Notes: a model not told the origin generated them from the letters alone. A stretch of 40,359 bases of DNA from Pseudomonadota bacterium (GCA_014382245.1 JACNKC010000043.1:1-40359); one strand, 5' to 3'; counted from the first letter of the stretch, positions 8,540-17,244 are shown. Translations and numbers: made by a program.

Positions 8540-9463
8540 TCAGGTAGTCTGGCTGATCTGCTCGGCCACTTCCTGGGCCAGGTTCGCCACCCGACGCTCG
8601 ATGCCCTCGCCAAGCTGGTAACGCACAAAGCGACTGACCGCAAGGGGTCCACCCGCCGAGCCTGATTCCTTTTCGAGCAGATCCGAGATCGTGATGTCGG
8701 TATCGCGCACGTATTCCTGCTCCAGGAGGCAGATCTCGCGAAAATACTTGTTGAGCCGTCCCTCGGCTATGCGGTCGAGAATTTTTTCGGGCTTGCCCGA
8801 GGCCAGGGCCTCGTTGCGGAAGATTTCTTTCTCGCGCTCAATCTCGTCCGGATCCACGGAGTCGCGATCCACGTAGCGCGGGGCTGCCGCGGCCACCTGC
8901 ATGGCTACCGAACGGCACAGTTCCAGCTGCGGATCGCCGGCACCCTCTATCTCGACCAGCACGCCGATCTTTCCACCCGCGTGCACGTAGGCCCCGACCC
9001 TCCCGCCGGCAGATTCGATACGCACCCAGCGACGAAGGGAGATATTTTCGCCCATCGTTGTCACGGCTTCGGTAACGCGGGCCGCCAGGGTGGCGCCGCT
9101 GGCCAGGGACAGGTCGTTGACATCAGCACCCTCGCCCTCGGCTGCGCCTTCGACCGCGAGCAGGGCCTGTCCCAGCTCGTCGACCAGTGCCGCGAAGTCA
9201 CCTGTCTTGGCCACAAAATCAGTCTCGCAGTTGAGTTCCATGGCCAGCGCACGGCTGCCACAGTCCGACACGAACAAGCCGACCAGCCCCTCGGCCGCTA
9301 CCCGTCCGCCCTTCCTGGACGCGCTGGCCAACCCCTGCTCACGCAGGGCCTTGATGGCCGCTTCCATGTCTCCGTCGACCTCGGCCAGGGCTCGCTTGCA
9401 GTCCATCATGCCGGCGCCCGTACGCTCGCGCAGATCCTTTACCTGGGCGGCACTGACACTCAC
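8540..9463 (-). CDS. tsf: Translation elongation factor Ts
   Basis: EF-Ts is the nucleotide exchange factor for EF-Tu. The 307-residue protein has the N-terminal UBA-like segment VKDLRERTGAGMMDCKRAL and the EF-Tu-contacting motif NCETDFVAKTGDF near residue 80. Two core subdomains and a C-terminal module follow; the length is close to the E. coli protein. The start is GTG at 9463, sharing GTGA with the rpsB stop. A direct overlap of rpsB and tsf is unusual, since many genomes leave a spacer here, and it implies tight coupling with S2 translation. The upstream ribosome-binding signal is poor because it would lie inside the rpsB C-terminal coding sequence. Confidence 0.96.
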   Translation of the reverse strand: MSVSAAQVKDLRERTGAGMMDCKRALAEVDGDMEAAIKALREQGLASASRKGGRVAAEGLVGLFVSDCGSRALAMELNCETDFVAKTGDFAALVDELGQALLAVEGAAEGEGADVNDLSLASGATLAARVTEAVTTMGENISLRRWVRIESAGGRVGAYVHAGGKIGVLVEIEGAGDPQLELCRSVAMQVAAAAPRYVDRDSVDPDEIEREKEIFRNEALASGKPEKILDRIAEGRLNKYFREICLLEQEYVRDTDITISDLLEKESGSAGGPLAVSRFVRYQLGEGIERRVANLAQEVAEQISQTT

Positions 9464-10398
9464 TCGCTGCTGCCCTGGGACACCGGGGCGGTGGGAGTAA
9501 TCTCGTCGGCGGGAGCTGCCTCTGCCGCCGGAGCTGCCTCTGCCACGGGAGCTGCCTCTGCTGCCGGAGCTGCCTCTGCCGCCGGGGCTGCCTCTGCCGC
9601 CGGGGCTGCCTCTGCTGCCGGAGCTTCTTCGCCGGCCACGCTGGAAAACATTCCCGCGAGATCGCTACCTGGCACACCCTCACCTTCGCTGGCAGCGGCA
9701 AGACGTTCCTGCCGTTCACGCTCGCCTTCGACCACGGCGTCGGCAATCGCTCCGCAGAACAACCTGATCGCCCTGATGGCGTCATCGTTGCCCGGAATAC
9801 ACATGGTGATGTTCTCGGGGTTGCAGTTGGAGTCGACCACTGCGACCACCGGTATCTCCAGGCGGTTGGCCTCGGCGATAGCAATTTCTTCGCAGTCGGG
9901 GTCAATCACGAACATGACGTCCGGCGGTCTCTTCAGGTTCTGCATACCCTCAAGATCGAGCTTGAGCTTCGCCATCTCGCGGCTCATCATGAGCATCTCT
10001 TTCTTCTTCAGGCCCACGGTCTGGACTTCGTCGCCCAGCAGCTCTTCGAACTTGCGCATGCGCTCAATTGACTGCTTGATGGTCGCAAAGTTGGTCAGCG
10101 CGCCACCCAGCCAGCGGGTATTGACCCAGTGTTGTCCACAACGGCGCGCCTCGGCCTCTATGACGGCGCGCGCCTGCTTCTTGGTGCCCACGAACAGCAC
10201 CGATCCACCCTCGGCGGCCGTCTTACGAACGAATTCGCAAGCCTCGGCGAACAACACGACGGTCTGCTGCAGGTCTATTATGTGAATCCCATTACGGGCG
10301 CCGAAGATGAAAGGCTTCATCTTCGGATTCCAACGGCTGGTCTGGTGCCCGAAGTGCACCCCCGCCTCGAGCAATTGCTTCATGCTAACCTGGGTCAT
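9460..10398 (-). CDS. rpsB: 30S ribosomal protein S2 with long repetitive C-terminal tail
   Basis: S2 is an essential late-assembling protein of the small subunit. The first 235 or so residues are a full canonical S2: LLEAGVHFGHQTSRWNPKM, VLFVGTKKQA, WLGGALTNFATIKQSI, and IPVVAVVDSNCNPENI. After the usual end the protein continues for about 75 residues rich in Ala, Pro and Glu, built on a six-residue period (APAAEA). This brings it to 312 residues against about 230-260 in most bacteria. The ATG at 10398 has GGAGGA upstream but rather far; an in-frame ATG five codons later is possible. It follows the rho terminator and a candidate promoter and starts the translation cluster. Confidence 0.96.
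   Translation of the reverse strand: MTQVSMKQLLEAGVHFGHQTSRWNPKMKPFIFGARNGIHIIDLQQTVVLFAEACEFVRKTAAEGGSVLFVGTKKQARAVIEAEARRCGQHWVNTRWLGGALTNFATIKQSIERMRKFEELLGDEVQTVGLKKKEMLMMSREMAKLKLDLEGMQNLKRPPDVMFVIDPDCEEIAIAEANRLEIPVVAVVDSNCNPENITMCIPGNDDAIRAIRLFCGAIADAVVEGERERQERLAAASEGEGVPGSDLAGMFSSVAGEEAPAAEAAPAAEAAPAAEAAPAAEAAPVAEAAPAAEAAPADEITPTAPVSQGSSE
9512..9619 (-). repeat. 18-bp tandem repeat in rpsB 3' end, six copies
   Basis: On the plus strand six consecutive 18-base units of the form GGAGCTGCCTCTGCCGCC run from 9512, with single-base variants (GGGG for GGAG, CTG for CCG). A seventh, degenerate unit follows at 9620-9637. Read on the minus strand each unit encodes the hexapeptide period of the S2 tail. 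Copies are near-identical at DNA level, which suggests recent slippage or unequal exchange. Confidence 0.9.
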
Positions 10399-10452
10399 CA
10401 GTAACTCAGCTGTCCTCCGCAGGCTACGCCGGATAACACCGGGGCGCCTGCT

Positions 10453-10480
10453 ATTACGGGCAAATCAATCGGTCTGTCTA
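10453..10480 (-). promoter_or_regulatory. Candidate sigma-70 promoter for rpsB-tsf cluster
   Basis: On the minus strand TAGACA (10480-10475) and CGTAAT (10458-10453) are separated by 16 bases. They match the consensus at five and four of six bases. The site lies directly after the rho terminator hairpin and gives a leader of roughly 50 bases before the rpsB ATG. The position is logical; sequence support is moderate. Confidence 0.35.
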
Positions 10481-10488
10481 ACAAATCA

Positions 10489-10513
10489 GGGCAACCCTTG
10501 CAAAGGGTCGCCC
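10489..10513 (-). terminator. Intrinsic terminator hairpin abutting the rho stop codon
   Basis: Immediately after the rho TGA the minus strand reads GGGCGACCCTT-TGC-AAGGGTTGCCC. This is an 11-bp stem, including one G-U pair, with a three-base loop. The bases after it (TGATTTGTTAG) are T-rich but not a pure T-run. It would end the rho message before the rpsB promoter. Confidence 0.6.
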
Positions 10514-11995
10514 TCAGGAATTCATCGAGGACAGAAAATCCGCGTTGTCCTTGGTGTCTTTCATCTTGTCGAGCAGGAACTCCATGGCTTCGACTGTATT
10601 GAGCTGGCTCAGCAGCTTGCGCAGCACGTAGACCTTGTTGATCACCGCACGGTCGTGCAGCAGGTCTTCCTTCCTGGTGCCCGATTTCATGATGTCTATG
10701 GTCGGAAACACCCTGCGGTCCATGAGCCGCCGGTCGAGGTGGATCTCGCAGTTACCGGTGCCCTTGAACTCTTCGAATATGACCTCGTCCATGCGACTGC
10801 CGGTATCGATCAGCGCGGTGGCTATGATGGTGAGGCTGCCCCCGTCCTCGATGTTGCGAGCGGCACCAAAGAACTTCTTGGGTCCCCTGAGCGCGTTTGA
10901 ATCCACACCACCCGACAGGATCTTGCCGCTCGACGGAACCGTCGCGTTGTAGGCGCGGGCCAGCCGGGTCAGCGAATCGAGCAGTATGACGACGTCTTTG
11001 CCGTGCTCAACCAGGCGACGCGCTTTTTCGATCACCATCTCGGCAACCTGGACATGACGCGTGGGCGGCTCGTCGAAGGTCGAGGCAATCACCTCTCCCT
11101 TCACCGTGCGCTGCATGTCGGTCACTTCCTCGGGCCGCTCGTCGATGAGCAGCACGATGAGCATCGCGTCGGGGTTATTCTCGGCTATGCCGTGGGCGAT
11201 GTTCTGCAGCATCACGGTTTTGCCGGTACGCGGCGCGGCCACGATGAGCGCGCGCTGGCCCTTGCCTATGGGAACGAGAAGGTCGATGACCCGCGAAATG
11301 AACTCTTTCGATTCATGCGACAGCACAAGCTGTTCGTCGGGGTAGAGCGGCGTCAGGTTGTCGAACAATACCCTCTTGCGGGCCATTTCCGGCTCTTCAA
11401 AGTTGATGGCCTCAACCTTGAGCAAGGCAAAGTAGCGCTCACCCTCCTTGGGCGAACGAATGGGACCGGCAACGACGTCGCCCGTGCGCAGGCCGAACTT
11501 GCGCACCTGGCTGGGCGATATGTAGATATCATCGGGCCCGGGAAAGTAGTTGGCGTCGGGAGCCCGCAGGAACCCGAAACCGTCGGGCAGTATTTCGAGC
11601 ACGCCCTCGCCGTACACGTTGCCGGCTTTCTCCGAGCGCGCACCCAGTATGGCAAAGACAAGCTCCTGCTTGCGCATGATGGAGGGACTTTCAACGCCCA
11701 TGTTGCGGGCGATGTCGCCCAGATCCTTGGCCGTTTTTTCTTTGAGGCTCTTGAGGTTGAGAATCGCGCCGTCAACGCCGTTAAAGGGGTCGGTCTCGGG
11801 ATCAGCCTGGGCCGCCGCTTCGCGTACTGCCTCAACCTGCGCTGCTCTCGCACCGTCCCTGATATCTACCTCTTCGTGCCGGGGCTCAGCCCTGCGACCG
11901 CGGCCAGACTGGCTACGCGGCCTGCCCGAACCTCTTTTTCCCCTGCCCGACCGTGAGGTCGAACCTCCATTGCTGCTGTTCTCTCGTGGACTCAT
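10514..11995 (-). CDS. rho: Transcription termination factor Rho
   Basis: Rho is a hexameric RNA helicase that ends transcription. The 493-residue protein begins with about 45 residues rich in Arg, Gly and Ser ([20 protein letters not shown]), probably disordered and RNA-binding. The Rho N-terminal helical domain ([17 protein letters not shown]) and the cold-shock-like primary RNA-binding domain ([20 protein letters not shown]) follow. The ATPase core has Walker A APRTGKT near residues 254-260, [13 protein letters not shown], the Q-loop region and [21 protein letters not shown]. The ATG at 11995 is chosen because it begins the Rho-like N-terminus and has CGGAG close by; the open frame runs 57 codons further without recognisable sequence. 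A long leader lies upstream. Confidence 0.96.
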   Translation of the reverse strand: MSPRENSSNGGSTSRSGRGKRGSGRPRSQSGRGRRAEPRHEEVDIRDGARAAQVEAVREAAAQADPETDPFNGVDGAILNLKSLKEKTAKDLGDIARNMGVESPSIMRKQELVFAILGARSEKAGNVYGEGVLEILPDGFGFLRAPDANYFPGPDDIYISPSQVRKFGLRTGDVVAGPIRSPKEGERYFALLKVEAINFEEPEMARKRVLFDNLTPLYPDEQLVLSHESKEFISRVIDLLVPIGKGQRALIVAAPRTGKTVMLQNIAHGIAENNPDAMLIVLLIDERPEEVTDMQRTVKGEVIASTFDEPPTRHVQVAEMVIEKARRLVEHGKDVVILLDSLTRLARAYNATVPSSGKILSGGVDSNALRGPKKFFGAARNIEDGGSLTIIATALIDTGSRMDEVIFEEFKGTGNCEIHLDRRLMDRRVFPTIDIMKSGTRKEDLLHDRAVINKVYVLRKLLSQLNTVEAMEFLLDKMKDTKDNADFLSSMNS

Positions 11996-12215
11996 AGACT
12001 CCGGTGTTTGTTGGAAAACCGGCGACGTGCAACCGACCTGGCCCAAGTGCCTGGTCGGAGCGGGCCGCCCCCTACCTGAAAATTCCCTGCTCCTGAAGAT
12101 ACCGGGGGCCAACGGGCGCCCTCGAAGAACCAGGGATTCCGACCGGCAGTTACGGCGCTCCCCCATTCAGGGCTGCAACAGTAAGGTACCGGTGGATTAC
12201 TTAAGGCTAGATAAT
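11996..12215 (-). other. rho leader region
   Basis: About 220 bases separate the rluD terminator from the rho ATG. No gene is supported here. Just before the start codon a 5-bp stem (CCGGT/ACCGG) partly covers the only plausible Shine-Dalgarno bases (GGAG). Another 6-bp stem (CCGACC/GGTCGG) lies further up. Rho genes are autoregulated through their leaders in E. coli, so such a leader is plausible here, but I see no convincing promoter boxes or leader peptide. Confidence 0.3.
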
Positions 12216-12250
12216 CCCCCGACGACAGTCAAATCCTCTGTCACCGGGGG
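12216..12250 (-). terminator. Strong hairpin after rluD
   Basis: On the minus strand CCCCCGGTGACAG and CTGTCGTCGGGGG pair over 13 positions, with two G-U pairs and a nine-base loop, 16 bases after the rluD stop. The following bases (ATTATCTAG) are AT-rich without a T-run. It is the probable end of the tolQ-to-rluD transcript. Confidence 0.55.
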
Positions 12251-12265
12251 GCTGTGCGCAAGCAG

Positions 12266-13243
12266 CTATGCACCGCGCAACCCGCGTAGAAGCGACTCAA
12301 AATCGTCGGGCAGCGGCGCCTCGATCGACAGCATGGATCCGGTCAGGGGGTGGGTAAAGCCTGTTTTTGCAGCGTGAAGCGCCTGCCTGGGCATGGCCGA
12401 AAGCAGTTCGCGGGTGCGGGCCGATAAACAAAGCGAGGCCTGGTCACCGCGCGATCGCCCGCCGTACAAGGGGTCCCGCACCACCGGCCAGCCACTGGCC
12501 GCCATGTGCACCCTTATCTGGTGGGTCCTGCCGGTCTCGGGCATGACCTTGAGCAGGGTAAGCCCGTCAAAGCTTTCGAGCGGCTCGTAGCGCGTACTGG
12601 CCGGCCGCGAGTTCCTGGCTGCCTGGGACATCTTCTTGCGGTCGCGCGGGTGCCGGCCGAGTGCCGCGTCGATGACCCCGGGCGACGTGACCACGCCCCG
12701 GACCAGGGCCAGGTACTGCTTGCGCACGCTGCGACCACGGAACTGGGCCGATAGATGTTCATGGGCTTCGACCGTCCTGGCCACCAGCACCACGCCCGAG
12801 GTCTCCTTGTCCAGTCGATGCACGATGCCCGGGCGACCCCTGTCGCCCGGCCAGCGCTCGTCGGGGTAACGGTGCAACAAGGCGTTGACGAGGGTGCCCT
12901 GCCTGTTGCCCGCTCCGGGATGAACGACCATGCCCGCTGCCTTGTCTACAGCCAGCATGCACTCGTCTTCGTGGAGGATGCGCAGTGGCAGGTCCTCGGC
13001 CGTTGGCAGGCCTTCTGCGTCCACGGGCTTGCCCGGGGCCACCGTCACCGTCTCGCCGCCTGCCAGGCGCAACGAGGCGCGGGCGCGACGGCCATCGACG
13101 TCGACCCGGCCTTCGCGAATGGCTGCCTGCAGCTGCGAGCGACTGCCCAGCTGACCGGAGACCGCCAGCCAGCGGTCAAGCCGCTCGCCGCTGTGCCGCT
13201 CATGAACCTTCAATACACGGGGCACCTCGCCGCTTGCGTGCAT
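12266..13243 (-). CDS. rluD: RluA/RluD-family 23S rRNA pseudouridine synthase
   Basis: This enzyme isomerises uridines in rRNA; RluD acts on helix 69 of 23S rRNA. The 325-residue protein has an N-terminal S4 RNA-binding domain (about residues 17-75, GERLDRWLAV then AAIREGRVDVDG). The catalytic domain carries the signature GIVHRLDKETSG with the catalytic Asp145, and RTHQIRVHMA near residue 235. The S4 domain plus overall architecture favours RluD over RluA, which lacks S4, but RluC-type specificity cannot be excluded. The ATG at 13243 lies three bases after ribF. A hairpin follows its stop. Confidence 0.9.
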   Translation of the reverse strand: MHASGEVPRVLKVHERHSGERLDRWLAVSGQLGSRSQLQAAIREGRVDVDGRRARASLRLAGGETVTVAPGKPVDAEGLPTAEDLPLRILHEDECMLAVDKAAGMVVHPGAGNRQGTLVNALLHRYPDERWPGDRGRPGIVHRLDKETSGVVLVARTVEAHEHLSAQFRGRSVRKQYLALVRGVVTSPGVIDAALGRHPRDRKKMSQAARNSRPASTRYEPLESFDGLTLLKVMPETGRTHQIRVHMAASGWPVVRDPLYGGRSRGDQASLCLSARTRELLSAMPRQALHAAKTGFTHPLTGSMLSIEAPLPDDFESLLRGLRGA

Positions 13244-13246
13244 GCT

Positions 13247-14176
13247 TCAGCCAGCCTCTACCAGCGCTCGCCGGGCATCCTCGATGTCCCGGGCCACCTG
13301 CTGCTTGAGATCTTCGGCCGAAGAAAAGCGCACCTGGCCGCGCAGGCGCCCTATGAACTGAACCCCCATGGGCAGATCGTAAAGCTCACCCTGGGGCTCG
13401 AAAAGATGCGTTTCGACCACCGTAGCAGAACCGTCAAAGGTGGGTTTGTTACCCACCGAGGTCACCCCGTCTATCGTCCGCCCGTCGAGCAGCGCGCGGG
13501 TGGCATAGACCCCGTCGGCCGGAACGAGGTCGGTGGCCGGCAGAAGGTTGGCCGTGGCAAAGCCCAGCTCGCCGCCGCGCCCGTCGCCTCTTACCGTGCG
13601 ACCGCGCAGGGTCCACGGCCTGCCGAGCAGCCCCGCCGCCCTGGCCACGTCGCCGTCAGCGACCGCCTGGCGCACGACGCTGGAGTGAACCACCTCGCCC
13701 CCCACAGCGACCGGCTGTATGACTTCGACCGAAAACCCGCAGCTCTCGCCGGCCTCGAGCAGGGTCTCGGCTGAACCACTGCGCCCCTTGCCGAAGTTGA
13801 TGTCATGTCCCACCACCACCTTGTGCACGTCGAGGGCACCCACGAGCAGGTCGCGCACGAAGACCTCGGCCTCTATGTCGGCAAAGGCGGGAGAGAACCC
13901 CTGCACCACCACGGCGTCCATGCCGCAGTTGGCCAGGGCGCGCAGCCGATCGCCAAGAGTCATCAACTGCCTGGGGGCGCTGTCGGGTCTCAACACCCGT
14001 AGCGGGTGCGGAAAAAACGTGAGCGCCACGGCGTCGGTGCCGTGGTGGTCGGCGTCGGCCCTGACCTGGTCGAGTATGACCTGGTGGCCGCGGTGTACGC
14101 CGTCAAAGTTACCTATGGTCAGGACCGGGCGGCGAAATAATCCCCGGGCCCGTTCGAGCCCCCTGAAAACCCTCAT
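13247..14176 (-). CDS. ribF: Bifunctional riboflavin kinase/FAD synthetase
   Basis: RibF phosphorylates riboflavin to FMN and adenylates FMN to FAD. The 309-residue protein has the nucleotidyl-transferase domain first (TIGNFDGVHRGHQ near residues 21-33, then FFPHP). The riboflavin kinase domain follows from about residue 185 (GRGGELGFATANL, DGVYATRALLDG, SVGNKPTFDG), with the C-terminal RLRGQVRFSSAEDLKQQV. Both halves are intact. It lies 15 bases after cpoB and three bases before rluD, so it is probably carried on the tol transcript. Confidence 0.96.
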   Translation of the reverse strand: MRVFRGLERARGLFRRPVLTIGNFDGVHRGHQVILDQVRADADHHGTDAVALTFFPHPLRVLRPDSAPRQLMTLGDRLRALANCGMDAVVVQGFSPAFADIEAEVFVRDLLVGALDVHKVVVGHDINFGKGRSGSAETLLEAGESCGFSVEVIQPVAVGGEVVHSSVVRQAVADGDVARAAGLLGRPWTLRGRTVRGDGRGGELGFATANLLPATDLVPADGVYATRALLDGRTIDGVTSVGNKPTFDGSATVVETHLFEPQGELYDLPMGVQFIGRLRGQVRFSSAEDLKQQVARDIEDARRALVEAG

Positions 14177-14191
14177 CGTGAAAAGCCAGGG

Positions 14192-15307
14192 TCAGCTGCC
14201 CTGCCCCCTGAGCCTGCGCCACGCCTCGTTGGCCTCGCCTGATCCCGGGTAGCCGTTTACGACTTTCTGGAGGCTGAGCTTGGCGTCTATATCGTCACCG
14301 ATGGCTGCAAACGCGTCGGCCAGGCGCAGCAGGGCCGCGGCCGTGCGATCGCCTGAACGGTATGACACCACGACCCGGTTGTACTCGAGTATGGCTCGCG
14401 AATACTGGCCCTGGCGAAGGCAGGCCTCGCCGATCATGAACTGAGCGTCATCGCGGTATGACGAGTCGGTGTGCTCGTGGATGAAATTCCGAAACGCCTG
14501 GATCGCGCCTTCGCTGTCGCCGGCCTCGAACAGTTCGACGCCCTTGCCGTAGTCGCTCCCCCGGAGAGACGACGGCACCCTCGGTTTTTCCCACGAACTC
14601 TCTGACATGCCGAAGCCAGCGCCGCCGGAGTCGGCTTCATCGTCGCCCCAGGCGCTCGCGCCGGTTGCCCCGACCTCGCCGGCCGTGGCGTCTGCCGGAG
14701 GTGCTGTGGCTAGCTCGGCCCCTGCCTCGGCTGCCTCGACATCGGGCCGGCTGGCAATACTCCCGAAAGGAGCTTCGCCGGTTTTCTTTTTATCGGCCCC
14801 GGGCTCAGTCCATCCGGCCGGAGCCGAAAGTCCGGGCCACTCGAGCAGCCCTTCTCCACGATTACCCGCTGGAGCTGCTGCCGCCGCTGGAGCTGCTGCT
14901 GCCGCCGTCGCGGTCACTTCTAATCCCGCCGCGGCGACAGGCCCTTCCAGCGCCACGGCGCCTTCCGACCCGAACGCAGCCGGTCCCGATGCAGCCAGTC
15001 CCGATGCAGCCAGTCCAGGCGGCGACTCAACTCTGCCAGGACCTTCGACGCCGGGGACCGGTGAAGCAACCGGCGCCACTTGATCGGCGGACGACTCGGC
15101 TCGGTAGCCCAGCTCTTCGAGCATGGCCCGCAAGCGCTCCTGCTCAACTCGCAGCTCTTCTATGGCGCGACGTTGCCGCACCTGCACCCTCTGCAGTTCA
15201 CGGGTGCCCCGGTCGCTCGACACGACGCCGTACTGGGGCGCACAGGCCGAAAGCAACAGGGTCGCGGTCAGAAAGCAGGGCATCAACAACAAGCGAGCGT
15301 TCTTCAT
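14192..15307 (-). CDS. cpoB: Tol-Pal coordinator CpoB/YbgF, lipoprotein form with low-complexity linker
   Basis: CpoB/YbgF binds TolA and coordinates peptidoglycan synthesis with outer-membrane constriction. The protein starts MKNARLLLMPCFLTATLLLS and has a lipobox LSAC with Cys22, so it is predicted to be a lipoprotein rather than simply periplasmic. A coiled coil follows (residues about 35-70, RQRRAIEELRVEQERLRAML). Then comes an unusually long linker of about 170 residues rich in Ala, Gly and Pro, ending in the C-terminal TPR domain (about 250-371: YGKGVELFEAGDSEGAIQAF, YRDDAQFMIGEACLRQGQYS). E. coli YbgF has about 263 residues, so the linker explains most of the extra length. It follows pal by two bases. 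Confidence 0.88.
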   Translation of the reverse strand: MKNARLLLMPCFLTATLLLSACAPQYGVVSSDRGTRELQRVQVRQRRAIEELRVEQERLRAMLEELGYRAESSADQVAPVASPVPGVEGPGRVESPPGLAASGLAASGPAAFGSEGAVALEGPVAAAGLEVTATAAAAAPAAAAAPAGNRGEGLLEWPGLSAPAGWTEPGADKKKTGEAPFGSIASRPDVEAAEAGAELATAPPADATAGEVGATGASAWGDDEADSGGAGFGMSESSWEKPRVPSSLRGSDYGKGVELFEAGDSEGAIQAFRNFIHEHTDSSYRDDAQFMIGEACLRQGQYSRAILEYNRVVVSYRSGDRTAAALLRLADAFAAIGDDIDAKLSLQKVVNGYPGSGEANEAWRRLRGQGS

Positions 15308-15309
15308 AT

Positions 15310-15840
15310 TCAGTCTGTTCCCAGGTCAACCAGTCGTGCGCGGCGGTTGCGTCGCCAGCAATCCGGGTTGGCATCCTTGCACAGGGGAAGCTCTTCTCCG
15401 TAGCTCACAGTCGACAGCCTGTCGGAATCTACCCCGAGGGCAACCAGTCCGTCAACAACGGCCCGCGCCCGGCGAGCGCCCAGCGCCAGGTTGTACTCCG
15501 AGGTGCCGCGCTCGTCGCAGTGCCCTTCGACCTCTATCCTGCTGCCCGGGTGAGTGGCAGCCCAGGCGGCGTTGCGCTCGAGGACTGCCATTGCGTCTTC
15601 GCTCAACTGCACAGAATCAAACTCGAAGGATACGTCTTCCAGGGGGCCACCCGAGGCCACGGCGCCGATCTCTTCAAACTGGTTTATGCTTGGCTCGGCC
15701 GCGAGCTCTTCGCTAGCCACGCGATCCTGGTCGCGTGTGCCGCCGCCCCATCCACCGAACACGCTTTCGCCCTGGGCCGAACAGCCAGCCATCACCAGCA
15801 CGCACAGGGCCGTTACCGTCATCGTAACTGCTACCCGCAT
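15310..15840 (-). CDS. pal: Peptidoglycan-associated lipoprotein Pal
   Basis: Pal anchors the outer membrane to peptidoglycan and is the lipoprotein end of the Tol-Pal bridge. The 176-residue product has an N-terminal signal ending in lipobox MAGC (Cys20). A short linker leads to an OmpA-like domain (about 75-176) with EFDSVQLSEDA, EVEGHCDERGTSEYN and LGARRARAV, the peptidoglycan-binding signature. The ATG at 15840 was chosen for the strong AAGGAG eight bases upstream; an in-frame extension of 13 codons adds nothing signal-like. The spacer to tolB (15841-15951) shows no gene. Confidence 0.95.
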   Translation of the reverse strand: MRVAVTMTVTALCVLVMAGCSAQGESVFGGWGGGTRDQDRVASEELAAEPSINQFEEIGAVASGGPLEDVSFEFDSVQLSEDAMAVLERNAAWAATHPGSRIEVEGHCDERGTSEYNLALGARRARAVVDGLVALGVDSDRLSTVSYGEELPLCKDANPDCWRRNRRARLVDLGTD

Positions 15841-15951
15841 ATTTTCTCTCCTTGTTGTTACACCCATCTTCGTCACCACTCTTTCACTCCTTTCGGCACC
15901 GTATCCGGTCCGACACGGTATCGTCGATTTCCACTCCAGGTATTTACTATC

Positions 15952-17244
15952 TCATCGCAGGCGGCCAGACCACGTGGGGGCGGCATCATCTCCGGGGCCC
16001 GACGTGAGCCGGGTTATTATGCCACGGGCAGCGTGCACCATGTAGAGGTCGCGATCGCCCGTGCGCTTGCTCGAAAAGGCGAGGAAGCGTGAGTCTGGCG
16101 ACCAGGACGGATCTTCGTTTTCACCCTCAAAAGTCAGCTGCCGGGGCTTACCACCCACAGCGGGCATTGCCAGGATCTGGAAATATCGGCCCACGCGGCC
16201 CGTCCAGGCCAGGTGCCGACCATCGGGGGACCAGGCCGGCGAGCAGTTGTAGCTGCCCTCGAAGGTCACCCGCCTCATGTCGCTGCCGTCCTTCTTCATG
16301 ACATATACCTGCGGCGTACCCCCTCTCGACGAGCAGAACGCCACCGAGCGGCCGTCGGGAGACCAGGCCGGATCGACGTCGATGCCCCAGTGACGGGTGA
16401 GCCTGCGCGTGCGCTCGTTGCCAAGATCAAGGATATAAAGGTCCGAGTTGCCCTCTACCTCGCGCGAGAACAGCAACGAGAGTCCCTGCGGCGCCCAGGC
16501 AGCGCCCACGTTGACACCGTGGCGGTGGGCAAGTCGACTGTCGTTACCGCTCGAGAGGTCGTAACCGTAGAGCACCGGCTTGCCACTCTTGAACGAGGTG
16601 AAGGCTATTCTCGTAGCGTCGCGGTTCCAGGCCGGCGCCATGGTGATGGACCTGTGCGCCGTCAAGCGCGACACCGCGCCGTCAAAGCTGTACACGTACA
16701 GCTCCCTGAAGTGCTCCTCTCGGTCGGAGACAAAAGCTATCCAGGAATGAAAGGGACCTTCACGACCCGTCACTATCTCCATCACGCCGTCGGCGACCTG
16801 GTGCGCCATTGCCGACACCGCGTCCACCGAACCGTTGAGCCGACGTCCGCCCAGGCTGCGACCCGCGGCCACGTCAAAAAACCGAACTTCGACGGTGATG
16901 CCCCCGGGCGTACCCGTGTAGCTGCCACCCACGACCCCTAGCACCCCCGCCGATGACCAGCCTCCGTAGCCATCGCTGGACGGCAATCCCAGGTCGCGCG
17001 GGGGATCGACTACGTTGAAAATACCCGACCTGCGAAGATCTTCGGCCAGCAGTTCATTGAAGCGCGCGGCCGCGGCCGGCCTGGTCTCGCCACCGCCCCA
17101 CTCCAGGCCGGGCACCGACACGGGCACGAGTACCGACCCGGGTCGCGAAATCTCGCCCCTGACCTGGGCCTCGGCCCGCGCGTTGATAAGCAGCAATACA
17201 GTGCAGACCACCAGGATCAGGGCCTTGCCCCCGCAGGTTATCAT
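15952..17244 (-). CDS. tolB: Tol-Pal system beta-propeller protein TolB
   Basis: TolB is the periplasmic partner of Pal. The 430-residue protein has a cleavable signal (residues about 1-26, ending NARAEAQ). An N-terminal alpha/beta domain (about 30-165) includes FNELLAEDLRRSGIFNVVDP. A six-bladed propeller follows, with repeated WSPDGR-type blades (DPAWSPDGRSVAFCSSRGG, SPAWSPDGRHLAW, DPSWSPDSRFLAFSS). Length and order are normal. Its ATG overlaps the tolA stop as ATGA, so it is coupled to tolA. Confidence 0.96.
   Translation of the reverse strand: MITCGGKALILVVCTVLLLINARAEAQVRGEISRPGSVLVPVSVPGLEWGGGETRPAAAARFNELLAEDLRRSGIFNVVDPPRDLGLPSSDGYGGWSSAGVLGVVGGSYTGTPGGITVEVRFFDVAAGRSLGGRRLNGSVDAVSAMAHQVADGVMEIVTGREGPFHSWIAFVSDREEHFRELYVYSFDGAVSRLTAHRSITMAPAWNRDATRIAFTSFKSGKPVLYGYDLSSGNDSRLAHRHGVNVGAAWAPQGLSLLFSREVEGNSDLYILDLGNERTRRLTRHWGIDVDPAWSPDGRSVAFCSSRGGTPQVYVMKKDGSDMRRVTFEGSYNCSPAWSPDGRHLAWTGRVGRYFQILAMPAVGGKPRQLTFEGENEDPSWSPDSRFLAFSSKRTGDRDLYMVHAARGIITRLTSGPGDDAAPTWSGRLR

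Noticed and set aside
9512-9637. Repeat array as a possible mobile element or CRISPR
   Set aside because: 18-bp units are contiguous and in frame inside rpsB, so they are a coding tandem repeat.
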